Shown one piece after another: positions 1-8,361 of a DNA stretch of 64,000 nt. The stretch comes from Prolixibacteraceae bacterium (lineage in GTDB: Bacteria; Bacteroidota; Bacteroidia; Bacteroidales; Prolixibacteraceae), in assembly GCA_025210775.1 (NCBI GenBank), contig JAOARB010000029.1, forward strand, positions 1 through 64,000. Reading direction: 5' to 3'. The notes below the pieces were generated by a model. That model was not told the origin of the DNA. It saw nothing but the letters and a program-made list of their open reading frames with translations, and searched no databases. The translations under genes were made by a program, and so were the position numbers. Numbering within the stretch: the first letter of the stretch is position 1; each line of letters opens with the position of its first letter.

Positions 1-16
1 ACTCTGCCATCTCTCC
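1..16 (-). tRNA. Partial tRNA-Ser (5' end only)
   Basis: These 16 bases are identical to the 5' end of the complete tRNA-Ser at 205-220, covering the acceptor strand and the start of the D arm. The gene reads off the left edge of the window, so the anticodon cannot be seen. It is the last visible member of a minus-strand tRNA cluster. Confidence 0.7.
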
Positions 17-57
17 AAATGAAGAGGTATTATTGTTTCAATATCTTTAAGAACTTG

Positions 58-130
58 CACAGGAGGAGAGGCTCGAACTCCCGACACCTGGTTTTGGAGA
101 CCAGTGCTCTACCAACTGAGCTACACCTGT
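58..130 (-). tRNA. tRNA-Trp (CCA)
   Basis: Read on the minus strand, this 73-nt segment folds as a tRNA. It has a 7-nt acceptor, a D arm with AGTTGGTAGA, an anticodon stem CTGGT/ACCAG around the loop CTCCAAA (anticodon CCA, tryptophan), and a T arm with loop TTCGAGC. The discriminator base is G and the 3' CCA is not encoded. The acceptor stem has one apparent U-U mismatch at the sixth pair. It lies 5 bp from tRNA-Ser. Confidence 0.93.
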
Positions 131-135
131 GTTTG

Positions 136-220
136 CGGAGAGAGAGGGATTCGAACCCCCGGTACCTCGCAGTACAATGGTTTTCAAGACCACCGCATTC
201 GACCACTCTGCCATCTCTCC
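136..220 (-). tRNA. tRNA-Ser (TGA)
   Basis: An 85-nt class II tRNA on the minus strand. The acceptor GGAGAGA pairs with TCTCTCC. The anticodon loop CTTGAAA gives anticodon TGA (serine). A long variable arm (GTAC...GTAC) is typical of Ser tRNAs, and the T loop is TTCGAAT. The discriminator is G. It is the promoter-proximal member of the visible cluster. Confidence 0.95.
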
Positions 221-645
221 TGAAATGCGATAGCAAAAGTAGGACTTTTTGTTATTCCTGCAAACTTATCTAAACTTTTTTTTTTGATAAAAAAGAGGCG
301 ACAAACCCTAACCTTTGGTTTTCAATGATATTGAAATAAATTTTTTTTTAAACTTTTTTGCGTCATAAAATGTTTTGATGTCATCTTGTGCTTTATTTTT
401 CGATTTTCTTGAACAGAAAATAGATTACTCTTAAAAGGTATAAGTTGAAAAAATGAACACAAAGCCCATTTTATGGCAAAAAAAATGATTTTTATATTGA
501 ACAATGTGAACAATTGTATAAGAAAAGAGTTTTATTAGTAGAAAAGCGAACTAAAACGTTTTTTTTTCTTTTGTTTTTTGAAAATATTTATGAAATTTAA
601 GACGATAATAAATTAACTAAAAGAAGATTATACACGATTTTCCCC
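221..645. other. AT-rich intergenic region between tRNA cluster and HU gene
   Basis: Very AT-rich sequence with several T runs (270-280, 342-350, 560-570). No convincing coding frame was found; the longest short frame is low-complexity. It must hold the promoter of the tRNA cluster (minus) and probably that of the HU gene (plus), but I could not fix either with confidence. Confidence 0.4.
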
Positions 646-669
646 ATTGTGACCCGATAGCATCACAAT
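646..669. promoter_or_regulatory. Inverted repeat upstream of HU gene
   Basis: The 7-bp half sites ATTGTGA and TCACAAT match perfectly and are separated by 10 bp. They lie about 65 bp before the HU start codon. The half sites resemble those of CRP-family regulators, but CRP sites have a 6-bp spacer, so the assignment is open. The repeat could also form an RNA hairpin in the leader. Confidence 0.3.
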
Positions 670-732
670 AGACAATATGAATCGTGTTTCAATAAGTATC
701 TCGTATCTTAACCAATTTTAATATACATAACC

Positions 733-1005
733 ATGAACAAAACAGAATTAATTAAGAAAGTTTCAGAGGAAACAGGAATGACAATCAAAGACACTAAGAA
801 AACTGTTGAATCGTTTCTTAATGCGACAATGGAAACTTTAAAAAAAGAGGATAGATTGATCATTGCTGGTTTTGGTTCATTCTACACTATCGATAGAGAA
901 GCTAGAGAAGTAAGAAACCCAGCAACAGGAAAACCTGTTAAAGTTGAAGCGAAAAGAATTGTACGTTTTAAAGCAGGACAAGACTTTAGCAACAAAATCA
1001 ACTAA
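733..1005 (+). CDS. hup: HU-family nucleoid DNA-binding protein
   Basis: A small basic histone-like protein that binds and bends DNA as a dimer and helps organise the nucleoid. At 90 residues it has the standard HU length. GFGSF lies at residues 46-50, and the family signature RNPATGKPVKV at 61-71 forms the DNA-gripping beta arm. The helical N-terminus begins MNKTELIKKV. It is transcribed alone and is followed by a strong intrinsic terminator. IHF-like members share this fold, but the conserved RNPATG loop and the lack of extensions fit HU. The paralogue name cannot be decided from sequence alone. Confidence 0.96.
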   Translation: MNKTELIKKVSEETGMTIKDTKKTVESFLNATMETLKKEDRLIIAGFGSFYTIDREAREVRNPATGKPVKVEAKRIVRFKAGQDFSNKIN

Positions 1006-1023
1006 AGATATTTGCTAAGAATA

Positions 1024-1060
1024 AAAAAGGGGAGCAAAGAATGCTCCCCTTTTTATTTTT
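1024..1060 (+). terminator. Intrinsic terminator after HU gene
   Basis: GGGGAGCA (1029-1036) pairs with TGCTCCCC (1042-1049), followed by a T-rich tract. A-rich sequence on the other side could let it work in both directions. Confidence 0.92.
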
Positions 1061-1067
1061 ATCTTTG
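1060..1067 (+). promoter_or_regulatory. Putative -7 element for trmH
   Basis: TATCTTTG fits the Bacteroidota -7 consensus TAnnTTTG and would start transcription about 45 nt before the trmH start codon. No clear -33 TTTG is visible. It overlaps the T tract of the upstream terminator. Confidence 0.5.
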
Positions 1068-1117
1068 TTCCTGAGAAACAAAGAATAGATACAAGGAACA
1101 AAAACAATCCATTTATT

Positions 1118-1801
1118 ATGAAAGAAATAATCCAATACTTAGAAGGCTTTGCCACCGAAGAAAGGGTTGAATTATTTGAAAAGGTAATAGACAATCGCAC
1201 CAAATATCTAACAGTAGTACTCGAAGATATATATCAAGCACAAAATGCAAGCGCCGTTTTAAGGTCTTGTGATTGTTTTGGAATACAAGATGTACATATT
1301 ATAGAGAACAGAAATTCTTTTAACGTACATAGAGAAATTGCGATGGGTTCAAGCAAATGGCTTACCCTAAATAAATATAACGAACAAGAAAATAATACAC
1401 GCCAAGCGCTCAGGGAATTAAAATCTCAAGGGTATCGAATCGTTGCCACTTCTCCTCACGAGAATGATGTTTATCTTCAAGATCTTGATCTTTCCAAAGG
1501 AAAAGCGGCGATTATTTTTGGTACAGAGCTAACAGGAATATCAGATATAGTAAAAGAAGAAGCGGATGAATTCATTAAAGTTCCCATGTATGGATTCACC
1601 GAAAGCTTTAATATTTCAGTCTGTGCATCCTTAGTGATGCAAGATTTGGCCACAAGAATAAGAAAAGAAAATCTACCTTGGCAATTAAGCGACCAAGAAA
1701 AAGATGAGCTTAAATTCGAATGGCTAAAAAAATCGATAAGATCTTCAGATCGTATTATTGAGCAATGGGAAGAAGCAAACAAACAACAAAAAACAATATA
1801 A
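1118..1801 (+). CDS. trmH: TrmH-family (SPOUT) tRNA/rRNA 2'-O-methyltransferase
   Basis: Transfers a methyl group from S-adenosylmethionine to a ribose 2'-OH of RNA; the closest resemblance is to TrmH, which makes Gm18 in tRNA. The 227-residue protein shows the three SpoU motifs: motif 1 around residues 43-60 (NASAVLRSCDCFGIQDVH, Arg49 being the likely catalytic Arg), motif 2 FGTELTGIS at 134-142, and motif 3 ESFNISVCASL at 162-172. These build the trefoil-knot SAM site. A basic, acidic-mixed C-terminal helix follows. It sits 12 bp before a response regulator gene, so the two may be co-transcribed. Whether it acts on tRNA or rRNA cannot be told from the sequence. Confidence 0.88.
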   Translation: MKEIIQYLEGFATEERVELFEKVIDNRTKYLTVVLEDIYQAQNASAVLRSCDCFGIQDVHIIENRNSFNVHREIAMGSSKWLTLNKYNEQENNTRQALRELKSQGYRIVATSPHENDVYLQDLDLSKGKAAIIFGTELTGISDIVKEEADEFIKVPMYGFTESFNISVCASLVMQDLATRIRKENLPWQLSDQEKDELKFEWLKKSIRSSDRIIEQWEEANKQQKTI

Positions 1802-1813
1802 TTCATAAGTACC

Positions 1814-2518
1814 ATGCATTGTTTAATCATTGATGACGATCCTCTCATTAGAAGCAGTCTAATAAAGATGCTTAGTAGAGATGAAAGAATTCAAGGCACA
1901 CTAGAGGCAAAAGATGCATTTGAAGGCATCAATATTTGGAACAAACAGAAGAGTCAAATTGATTTTATTCTATTAGACATTGAGCTCCCTGAGATGACAG
2001 GTATTGAATTTTTAGAATCTATTGATCAACAACCTCCTGTGATTCTTATCTCTTCAAAAGAGAATTATGGACCTGACGCATTCGAACATGAATGTGTCGA
2101 CTATATTCTAAAACCAGTTCCTTACCAACGACTACTAAAAGGGATCTCTCGTGTTGAAAAGCTACTTGAAAAGAAGAAGCAACCTCAACTATCAAACAAG
2201 ACATTGATTAAACACAACAATGAGCATATACAATTAGACCTTGATGATATCCTCTTTGTTGAATCAGAAGAGAACTACGTAAATTTTCATACAAAAGAAA
2301 GAAGTTATTTAGTACATGCTACTTTGAAATCCATTTATGAAAACCTACCTAGTGACCGTTTCTATAAGGTTCAAAGGTCCATCATTGCAAACATCGATAA
2401 TATCATTAGAATAAGAGGAAATATCATCGAGTTTGAAGGACCAAAAGGGGTTATAGAGAAAACAACAACAAAGAAAGACGAATTATTAAGTCTTCTAAAT
2501 GTATTAAATAAGAAATAA
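1814..2518 (+). CDS. LytTR-family response regulator
   Basis: A two-component regulator with an N-terminal receiver domain (about residues 1-120) and a C-terminal LytTR DNA-binding domain (about 135-232). The receiver has the acidic pocket DDD at 7-9, the phospho-acceptor Asp55 in LLDIELPEMTG, Ser80 and Lys100 in YILKPV. The LytTR half shows the ILFVESEENYVNFHT and FYKVQRSIIANIDNI segments of that family. No sensor kinase gene lies next to it, so its partner is encoded elsewhere or it acts with an orphan LytS-type kinase. It lies between trmH and the M49 peptidase gene with gaps of about 10 bp, which suggests one transcript. Confidence 0.93.
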   Translation: MHCLIIDDDPLIRSSLIKMLSRDERIQGTLEAKDAFEGINIWNKQKSQIDFILLDIELPEMTGIEFLESIDQQPPVILISSKENYGPDAFEHECVDYILKPVPYQRLLKGISRVEKLLEKKKQPQLSNKTLIKHNNEHIQLDLDDILFVESEENYVNFHTKERSYLVHATLKSIYENLPSDRFYKVQRSIIANIDNIIRIRGNIIEFEGPKGVIEKTTTKKDELLSLLNVLNKK

Positions 2519-2527
2519 ATACCATAA

Positions 2528-4468
2528 ATGACATCTAAAGACCGATTTACATATTATATAGAGAAATTTGGTGACACAAAAATCCTCAGATATAAACTTG
2601 AGAATTTTGATCAATTATCACTAAAGCAGAAAGAATATATCTACTACCTTTCAGAAGCATCCTTATGTGGACGTGATATTCTATGGGACCAAAATGGAAG
2701 CGAGAATCTTACTCTTCGTAAAACGATGGAGGAAATATACTCACAAGGTAAGCACAAGGATATTAGCTCTGAGCTATGGGAGCAATTTACTACTTTTCTA
2801 AAAAGAATATGGTTTGCCAACGGAATACATCACCACTATTCAATGGACAAATTCAAGGTCCCTTTCAAAGAAGAAGATTGGGATCAACTATGTCAATTAT
2901 ACTCTATTAAACTAGAAGAAACAGTAGCTAAAGAGTTGCATAAACTACTCTTTGATTCTGAATATAAGAACAAGCGTGTCTCTTTAGATTCAACACAAGA
3001 TCTTCTTACATACTCTGCAAACAACTACTATCAAGGAGTAACTCAAGCAGAAGCAGAAGCATTCTACGAACAAAAAGCAAAAGAAGAGAAGACCAACCAA
3101 CCTTCAAGAGGACTTAACACTCAACTAGTAAAAAATTCCAAAGGGATTGTAGAAGAGCGTACATGGCATCTAAATGGAATGTATCACGAAGCAATCAAAA
3201 ATATCATCCATTGGTTAGAGAAGGCCAAAGCGGTTTGTGAGAATCCAAAACAAGAAGAGTGTATTGCTCTCCTTATTTCTTATTATCAAACAGGAGATTT
3301 ACACACTTTCGATCAGTTTAATATTGAATGGGTTAAAGAACTAAGTGGAGAGATTGACTTTATCAATGGATTTATTGAAGTCTATGGGGATGCTCTTGGG
3401 ATGAAAGCCAGTTGGGAATCCGTAGTACAATACACTGATCACGAAGCAACAAAAAGAACACAGATCATTAGTGAGAATGCACAATGGTTTGAAGATAATT
3501 CACCTACAGAAGCCAAACATAAGAAAGCTGAAGTCAAAGGTGTTTCTGCAAAAGTTATCAATGTAGCAATGTTAGGTGGCGACTGTTACCCTGCCACTCC
3601 TATAGGCATCAACCTTCCCAATGCAGAATGGATTAGGGAAGCGTACGGTTCTAAATCTGTAACAATAGAGAATATTACTGCAGCTTATGATAAAGCATCC
3701 AAAGGTTCGGGGTTTCTAGCTGAATTTGCCTATGACGAACAAGAGGAAGCCAGAGCGGAACTATATGGTTATCTAGGAAGTAATCTTCACACCGATCTTC
3801 ACGAATGTTTAGGACACGGATCAGGTAAGATGCTAGAAGGAGTACCTGTAGATGCACTAAAGAACTACCACTCTACACTTGAAGAGGCACGTGCCGATCT
3901 TTTTGCTCTTTACTATATCATGGACCCTAAACTTGTAGATTTAGGACTAATTCCATCTCTAGAAGTAGGAAAAACAGAGTACGATGGCTACATCCGAAAT
4001 GGTCTTCTAACCCAACTTGTTCGCATTGAACTAGGGAAAGATCTAGAAGAATCTCATATGCGTAACAGACAACTAATTGCTAAGTGGGTATTTGAGAAAG
4101 GAACAAGTGAGAACATTATCGAAAAAGTAGTCAAAAACGACAAGACCTATTTCACTATTAATGATTACACTAAACTTCGTGATCTATTCGGAGAACTCCT
4201 TAAAGAAGTTCAAAGAATTAAATCTGAAGGAGACTATAACGCAGGAAAAGAATTAGTTGAAACTTATGCCGTTAAAATCGATCTTAACCTTCATCAGGAA
4301 GTACTAGAACGCTACAAGAAACTAGAGATACCTCCTTATGCAGGATTCCTTAATCCAAAACTGACACCTGAGCTAGAAGGTACAGAGATAAAAGAGATCA
4401 AAGTAACATATGATGAAGACTTTGCTTCTCAAATGATGCGATACAGCAACGACTATTCCTTCTTATAA
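2528..4468 (+). CDS. Dipeptidyl peptidase III (peptidase family M49)
   Basis: A zinc exopeptidase that removes dipeptides from the N-terminus of short peptides. The M49 hallmark HECLGH is at residues 425-430, with a second metal-binding motif EEARAD starting at residue 452. No signal peptide is seen, so a cytosolic role in peptide turnover is likely. The length, 646 residues, fits bacterial DPP III; eukaryotic forms are somewhat longer. It is the third gene of the trmH-regulator-peptidase run and is followed by a 14-bp perfect inverted repeat. The family assignment is firm; the physiological substrates are unknown. Confidence 0.94.
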   Translation: MTSKDRFTYYIEKFGDTKILRYKLENFDQLSLKQKEYIYYLSEASLCGRDILWDQNGSENLTLRKTMEEIYSQGKHKDISSELWEQFTTFLKRIWFANGIHHHYSMDKFKVPFKEEDWDQLCQLYSIKLEETVAKELHKLLFDSEYKNKRVSLDSTQDLLTYSANNYYQGVTQAEAEAFYEQKAKEEKTNQPSRGLNTQLVKNSKGIVEERTWHLNGMYHEAIKNIIHWLEKAKAVCENPKQEECIALLISYYQTGDLHTFDQFNIEWVKELSGEIDFINGFIEVYGDALGMKASWESVVQYTDHEATKRTQIISENAQWFEDNSPTEAKHKKAEVKGVSAKVINVAMLGGDCYPATPIGINLPNAEWIREAYGSKSVTIENITAAYDKASKGSGFLAEFAYDEQEEARAELYGYLGSNLHTDLHECLGHGSGKMLEGVPVDALKNYHSTLEEARADLFALYYIMDPKLVDLGLIPSLEVGKTEYDGYIRNGLLTQLVRIELGKDLEESHMRNRQLIAKWVFEKGTSENIIEKVVKNDKTYFTINDYTKLRDLFGELLKEVQRIKSEGDYNAGKELVETYAVKIDLNLHQEVLERYKKLEIPPYAGFLNPKLTPELEGTEIKEIKVTYDEDFASQMMRYSNDYSFL

Positions 4469-4477
4469 AAAGAGCCA

Positions 4478-4520
4478 AGAAACGAATCAACTTAACGACA
4501 TCAAAGGTTGATTCGTTTCT
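4478..4520 (+). terminator. Stem-loop after DPP III gene
   Basis: A perfect 14-bp inverted repeat (AGAAACGAATCAAC, 4478-4491, with its complement at 4507-4520) lies 9 bp after the stop codon. It has no strong T tract, so it may be a weak terminator or a 3' end stabiliser. Confidence 0.6.
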
Positions 4521-4608
4521 ACCTACCTCCTAACCATTGTGTTCTCTACCAATTATTCCCACCTAAGATCAAATAAAACATAACTCGTATTAGAGCGTTA
4601 TCTATTAT

Positions 4609-6756
4609 ATGACAAAAACAAAATCTTATAACAAGAACATAAAACAACTACCACTTATCAAGTGGATGAAAGAAACTTTCTGGCACTACCCAGATAGGTT
4701 GCTTGCGATCAAAGTAACATTTGCAATGATGATGATCGTAATCCCATTTCTGATTACTCGAAATCCATTTATTGGGGTAACTCTCAGTTTAGGTACCATT
4801 GCAGCAGCTCTATCGGAGACAGATGACCATCCAAAAGGACGAATTATATCATTAGGAATCACCCTACTATGTTTCTTTATTGCAAGTGTATCAGTTGAAT
4901 TACTCCGTCCCTATCCTGTCTTTTTTGCTCTTGGAATGGTGACCTCCACCATACTATTTATCATCATTGGTGGCATCGATGAACGTTTTAAAGGCATCAC
5001 CTTTGGAGCCATCTTAATTGGAATCTATACCATGTTAGGCTCTAGCTTAAGTACCTATTGGTATGAACAACCACTATTCTTATGCATGGGGGCATTAGCA
5101 TATGGAATATTCTCTTGGATACTTCTTCTTATTCATCCTTATAGACTATTGGAAGAGCAACTAGCAAGGGGCTACAGAGCACTAGCCAAATATATGGAGA
5201 TGAAATCTGCATTATTTCCTGGAGATAATGAGAATATTGAAAAAATCGTCAACGAACTTGCACAACAAAATATTCTGGTTGTCATTGCATTAGAGCGATG
5301 CAAAAATGTATTACAGAGTTATACCAACTCCGTAAAAGACCAACAAACGATAAAACCATATTTGTATCGTTTTGTACTATTGCAAAGCTTACATGAAAGG
5401 GCAGCAGCGAGTCACGAGCAATACACCCTCTTGATAGGAGATATCAATAACGGTCCGATGTTACAAGGTATTGGACAGATGCTTCACCAACTATCAAGGG
5501 CATGTAAAAACATGTCTAATAGTCTACTTAGTGGAAATCCATACCAACATCCATCTTCTTTAGATTGGATCATTGGCGTACTAAAAGATCAAAGGCGCAA
5601 GCACCCTCAATTCCATGATCATCCACTGTCATTATTGATACATAGTTTAATACAATCGCATTTCTCATTACAAAACATAGAATATAACAAAGACATTGTT
5701 GTTCTACCGAACCTGTACAAAAAGAAAGTAAATGCATGGGAGAAGATAAAGAAACAATTATCTTTTCGTCATCCTCGATTACGATATGCCATACGTCTAT
5801 CAACCTGCTTTTTAATTGGATATATTCTGATACAGACATTTACTATTCCTAAAGGAGAATGGATTATTCTAACCAGTCTTTTTGTTTGTCAGCCAAGTTA
5901 TAGCGAAACAAGACAAAGGTTATTTCAACGTATATTTGGAACACTACTAGGGGTTATTATTGGGGTGACCATATCTCAATTAATGCCTACCCTACAAGGT
6001 CAGATCTTAACACTATTGGCTGCAAACTATGCTTTCTTTCTTTGGTTAAAAAGAAGATATTCACGATCGGTAATCTTTATTACCATCTTCGTAATATCTG
6101 CTTTTAATCTTATCTCAGGAATGGGAGAAGAAGTAATGGGGGCTCGTATACTTGACACATTAATTGGTGCAACACTTGCTATCTTATCGGTAAGATTCTT
6201 GTGGCCCGATTGGCAAAAGGATAGACTTCCTATATTGCTATCTACTGCCATGAGAAGAAATAATCTTTACTATAAAGCCATTGTAAAAGCATACCATATG
6301 TGTGAACTCAACGAAACGTCTTATGCTAAAGCAAGACAGAGGGCACACATGGCAGACAATGCACTTACTCAAGCATGGCAAGGAATGAAGCTTGAACCCA
6401 ATTCAAGTAAAGAGAAACAAAAATATGCTTTTAGACTTACTTATCTAAACCACGCCTTGGTTTCTTATCTTTCTGCTTTCGGCTCACATAGACACACACC
6501 AACCCATTTTTCAGAGCAAGAATCATGGGCTTATCTTAAGATTGGAGAAGAGTTAGATAAGATTAGCAAACTTGATATGGCCAATGCATCTGACCTTCCT
6601 GTAATTAAGTTCAAACAATTCTTAGACGAATTAACAACAGAACTAGAAGTATGTGAGAAAGGATCAAAAAGACAGAAACTGGTCATTCTATACAATATTG
6701 CTCAAGTCATTTACCAGATTCTTGTAACAACAAAAAGGTTAGTAAAAGAAGATTAA
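4609..6756 (+). CDS. FUSC/YccS-family inner-membrane protein
   Basis: A 715-residue membrane protein with the duplicated plan of the YccS/YhfK (FUSC) family. A first hydrophobic block lies at about residues 30-180, a soluble helical region at 190-385, a second block at about 388-535 starting RLRYAIRLSTCFLIGYIL, and a soluble C-terminus. Relatives include aromatic-acid efflux AaeB-like proteins, but the substrate is not known for most members. The gene stands alone, 140 bp after the previous one, and converges on folC through a shared hairpin. Family assignment comes from topology and the FUSC-like second block. Confidence 0.82.
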   Translation: MTKTKSYNKNIKQLPLIKWMKETFWHYPDRLLAIKVTFAMMMIVIPFLITRNPFIGVTLSLGTIAAALSETDDHPKGRIISLGITLLCFFIASVSVELLRPYPVFFALGMVTSTILFIIIGGIDERFKGITFGAILIGIYTMLGSSLSTYWYEQPLFLCMGALAYGIFSWILLLIHPYRLLEEQLARGYRALAKYMEMKSALFPGDNENIEKIVNELAQQNILVVIALERCKNVLQSYTNSVKDQQTIKPYLYRFVLLQSLHERAAASHEQYTLLIGDINNGPMLQGIGQMLHQLSRACKNMSNSLLSGNPYQHPSSLDWIIGVLKDQRRKHPQFHDHPLSLLIHSLIQSHFSLQNIEYNKDIVVLPNLYKKKVNAWEKIKKQLSFRHPRLRYAIRLSTCFLIGYILIQTFTIPKGEWIILTSLFVCQPSYSETRQRLFQRIFGTLLGVIIGVTISQLMPTLQGQILTLLAANYAFFLWLKRRYSRSVIFITIFVISAFNLISGMGEEVMGARILDTLIGATLAILSVRFLWPDWQKDRLPILLSTAMRRNNLYYKAIVKAYHMCELNETSYAKARQRAHMADNALTQAWQGMKLEPNSSKEKQKYAFRLTYLNHALVSYLSAFGSHRHTPTHFSEQESWAYLKIGEELDKISKLDMANASDLPVIKFKQFLDELTTELEVCEKGSKRQKLVILYNIAQVIYQILVTTKRLVKED

Positions 6757-6784
6757 ACAGACCGTTTTACAAACATAAAGACCA

Positions 6785-6820
6785 TAAAAAAGAGGAGCCA
6801 CTTAAGCAAGCTCCTCTTAT
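6785..6820. terminator. Bidirectional terminator between FUSC gene and folC
   Basis: AAGAGGAGC (6790-6798) pairs with GCTCCTCTT (6810-6818). It is flanked by A-rich sequence on the left and T-rich sequence on the right, so it can end both convergent transcripts. Confidence 0.87.
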
Positions 6821-6841
6821 TTGTGTTACAATATTTTTATT

Positions 6842-8131
6842 TTACACCACTTCTGCTACCACAAAAGTACTACCTCCAACATAAACCATATCTTCATCTT
6901 CGGCCACTTCCCATGCCCTTCTTAATGCATCTTTCACAGAATCATAGCATTCTCCTAGCAAATCAAACTCTTTGGCCTTTTCTTGAAGAACAGAAGCCTC
7001 CATCGCTCTTGGAATATCCGGAGAACAGAAATAATAGGTCGCCTCTTGAGGAAGAAGCTTCAGTACTCCCCTAATATCTTTATCACTAACCATCCCTAAC
7101 ACAACATGTAGCTTGCGATAGTCTGATTCTGAAATCTGTTCCACAATTTGTGATATACCATCCACATTATGACCTATATCGCAGATCACTTTAGGCTTTT
7201 CTGATAAAGTCTGCCAACGTCCCATAAGACCTGTATTATCTTGTACATTACGCACACCATTATAAAGGTCCGACTCTGTCAATTTATATCCCAACTCTAG
7301 CAACTTTTCATATACTGTCACAACGGTTTTGATATTTTCCAATTGACATTGACCTAAAAGACTTAAGGCTAAGTTTGGATATTCAAACCCATTCTTCTTT
7401 TTAAGTTGTAAAACTCTTCTACCGTCCTTTATTCTTTCGTCACCAATAGAGAACTCCTGATCTGCGAATATCAATGGAGAATGAAGATCTTTTGCACGTT
7501 CATAAAAGACATCAGCACAACTCTTCTGCATACGACCAACCACAACTGGTGTCTCTTCTTTGATAATACCTGCCTTCTCCTTAGCAATCTTTGGAAGCGT
7601 ATCCCCCAAGAATTGGGTATGATCTAAACCGATATTGGTAATCACCGAAAGATCTGGATGAATAATATTGGTACTATCTAGTCGACCTCCCATACCAACT
7701 TCGATGACTGCCACATCCACTTTTTGCTTATCAAAATAATCAAAAGCCATGGCTACAGTTAGTTCAAAAAACGAAGGAGTAACATCAGGGGAAATCAGTT
7801 TATAATGTTCCACAAAATTAATAACATTCTCCTCTGGAATCATCTCGCCATTAACACGTATTCTCTCTCTAAAATCTTTAAGATGGGGAGAAGTATATAA
7901 ACCAACTTTATAACCTGCTTCTTGAAGAATCGATGCGACCATATTCGACACACTACCTTTACCATTGGTACCAGCAACATGAATCGTCCTATAATTCTCA
8001 TGTGGATGATTATAGATATCGTCCAATGTTAGTGTCACATCTAAATCATGTTTATAAGCACTAGCTCCTTGTCTCTGGAAGAAAGGAAGCTGTTCATACA
8101 AGAACTCCAATATTGATTGATATTCTCCCAT
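6842..8131 (-). CDS. folC: Folylpolyglutamate synthase / dihydrofolate synthase
   Basis: Adds glutamate to dihydropteroate and to reduced folates using ATP, a Mur-ligase-fold enzyme of folate metabolism. The P-loop GTNGKGS is at residues 54-60, followed by the folate-loop segment with YTSPHLKDFRERI and the VEVGMGGRLDSTN motif. The frame stays open for 29 codons upstream, but homology begins at MGEYQSILEF, so the start is placed at 8131. The length, 429 residues, is normal for FolC. It is a single gene, transcribed away from the PhoH-like gene. DHFS activity cannot be separated from FPGS activity by inspection. Confidence 0.95.
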   Translation of the reverse strand: MGEYQSILEFLYEQLPFFQRQGASAYKHDLDVTLTLDDIYNHPHENYRTIHVAGTNGKGSVSNMVASILQEAGYKVGLYTSPHLKDFRERIRVNGEMIPEENVINFVEHYKLISPDVTPSFFELTVAMAFDYFDKQKVDVAVIEVGMGGRLDSTNIIHPDLSVITNIGLDHTQFLGDTLPKIAKEKAGIIKEETPVVVGRMQKSCADVFYERAKDLHSPLIFADQEFSIGDERIKDGRRVLQLKKKNGFEYPNLALSLLGQCQLENIKTVVTVYEKLLELGYKLTESDLYNGVRNVQDNTGLMGRWQTLSEKPKVICDIGHNVDGISQIVEQISESDYRKLHVVLGMVSDKDIRGVLKLLPQEATYYFCSPDIPRAMEASVLQEKAKEFDLLGECYDSVKDALRRAWEVAEDEDMVYVGGSTFVVAEVV

Positions 8132-8361
8132 ATTATTCCTTTTTATCTTATTTTTCTTTATTATATACAAACATCCATGCCCTTTCTTTGTTAGGATAAA
8201 TAAAAAGGGGATGACCATTACAAAGTGGCAAATAAATAGAAGGAATCAAAGAATTATAATTGATTTATTTCTCTTATTCAACTACGAATTCTTACAATAA
8301 AAACATCTTTTGGGTCTTTTTCTTTTTAAGATAGAATAGTAAACTTCTAAATCATAGCATT

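Noticed and set aside
322..513. 63-codon minus-strand frame upstream of the HU gene
   Set aside because: Composition simply mirrors the AT-rich DNA; no motif or start signal.
646..669. CRP binding site upstream of the HU gene
   Set aside because: The half sites look right, but the 10-bp spacer does not match the 6-bp spacer of CRP sites; kept only as an unassigned inverted repeat.
8132..8218. 29-residue N-terminal extension of FolC
   Set aside because: FolC homology begins at MGEYQSILEF; the extension is basic, low-complexity and has no start context.
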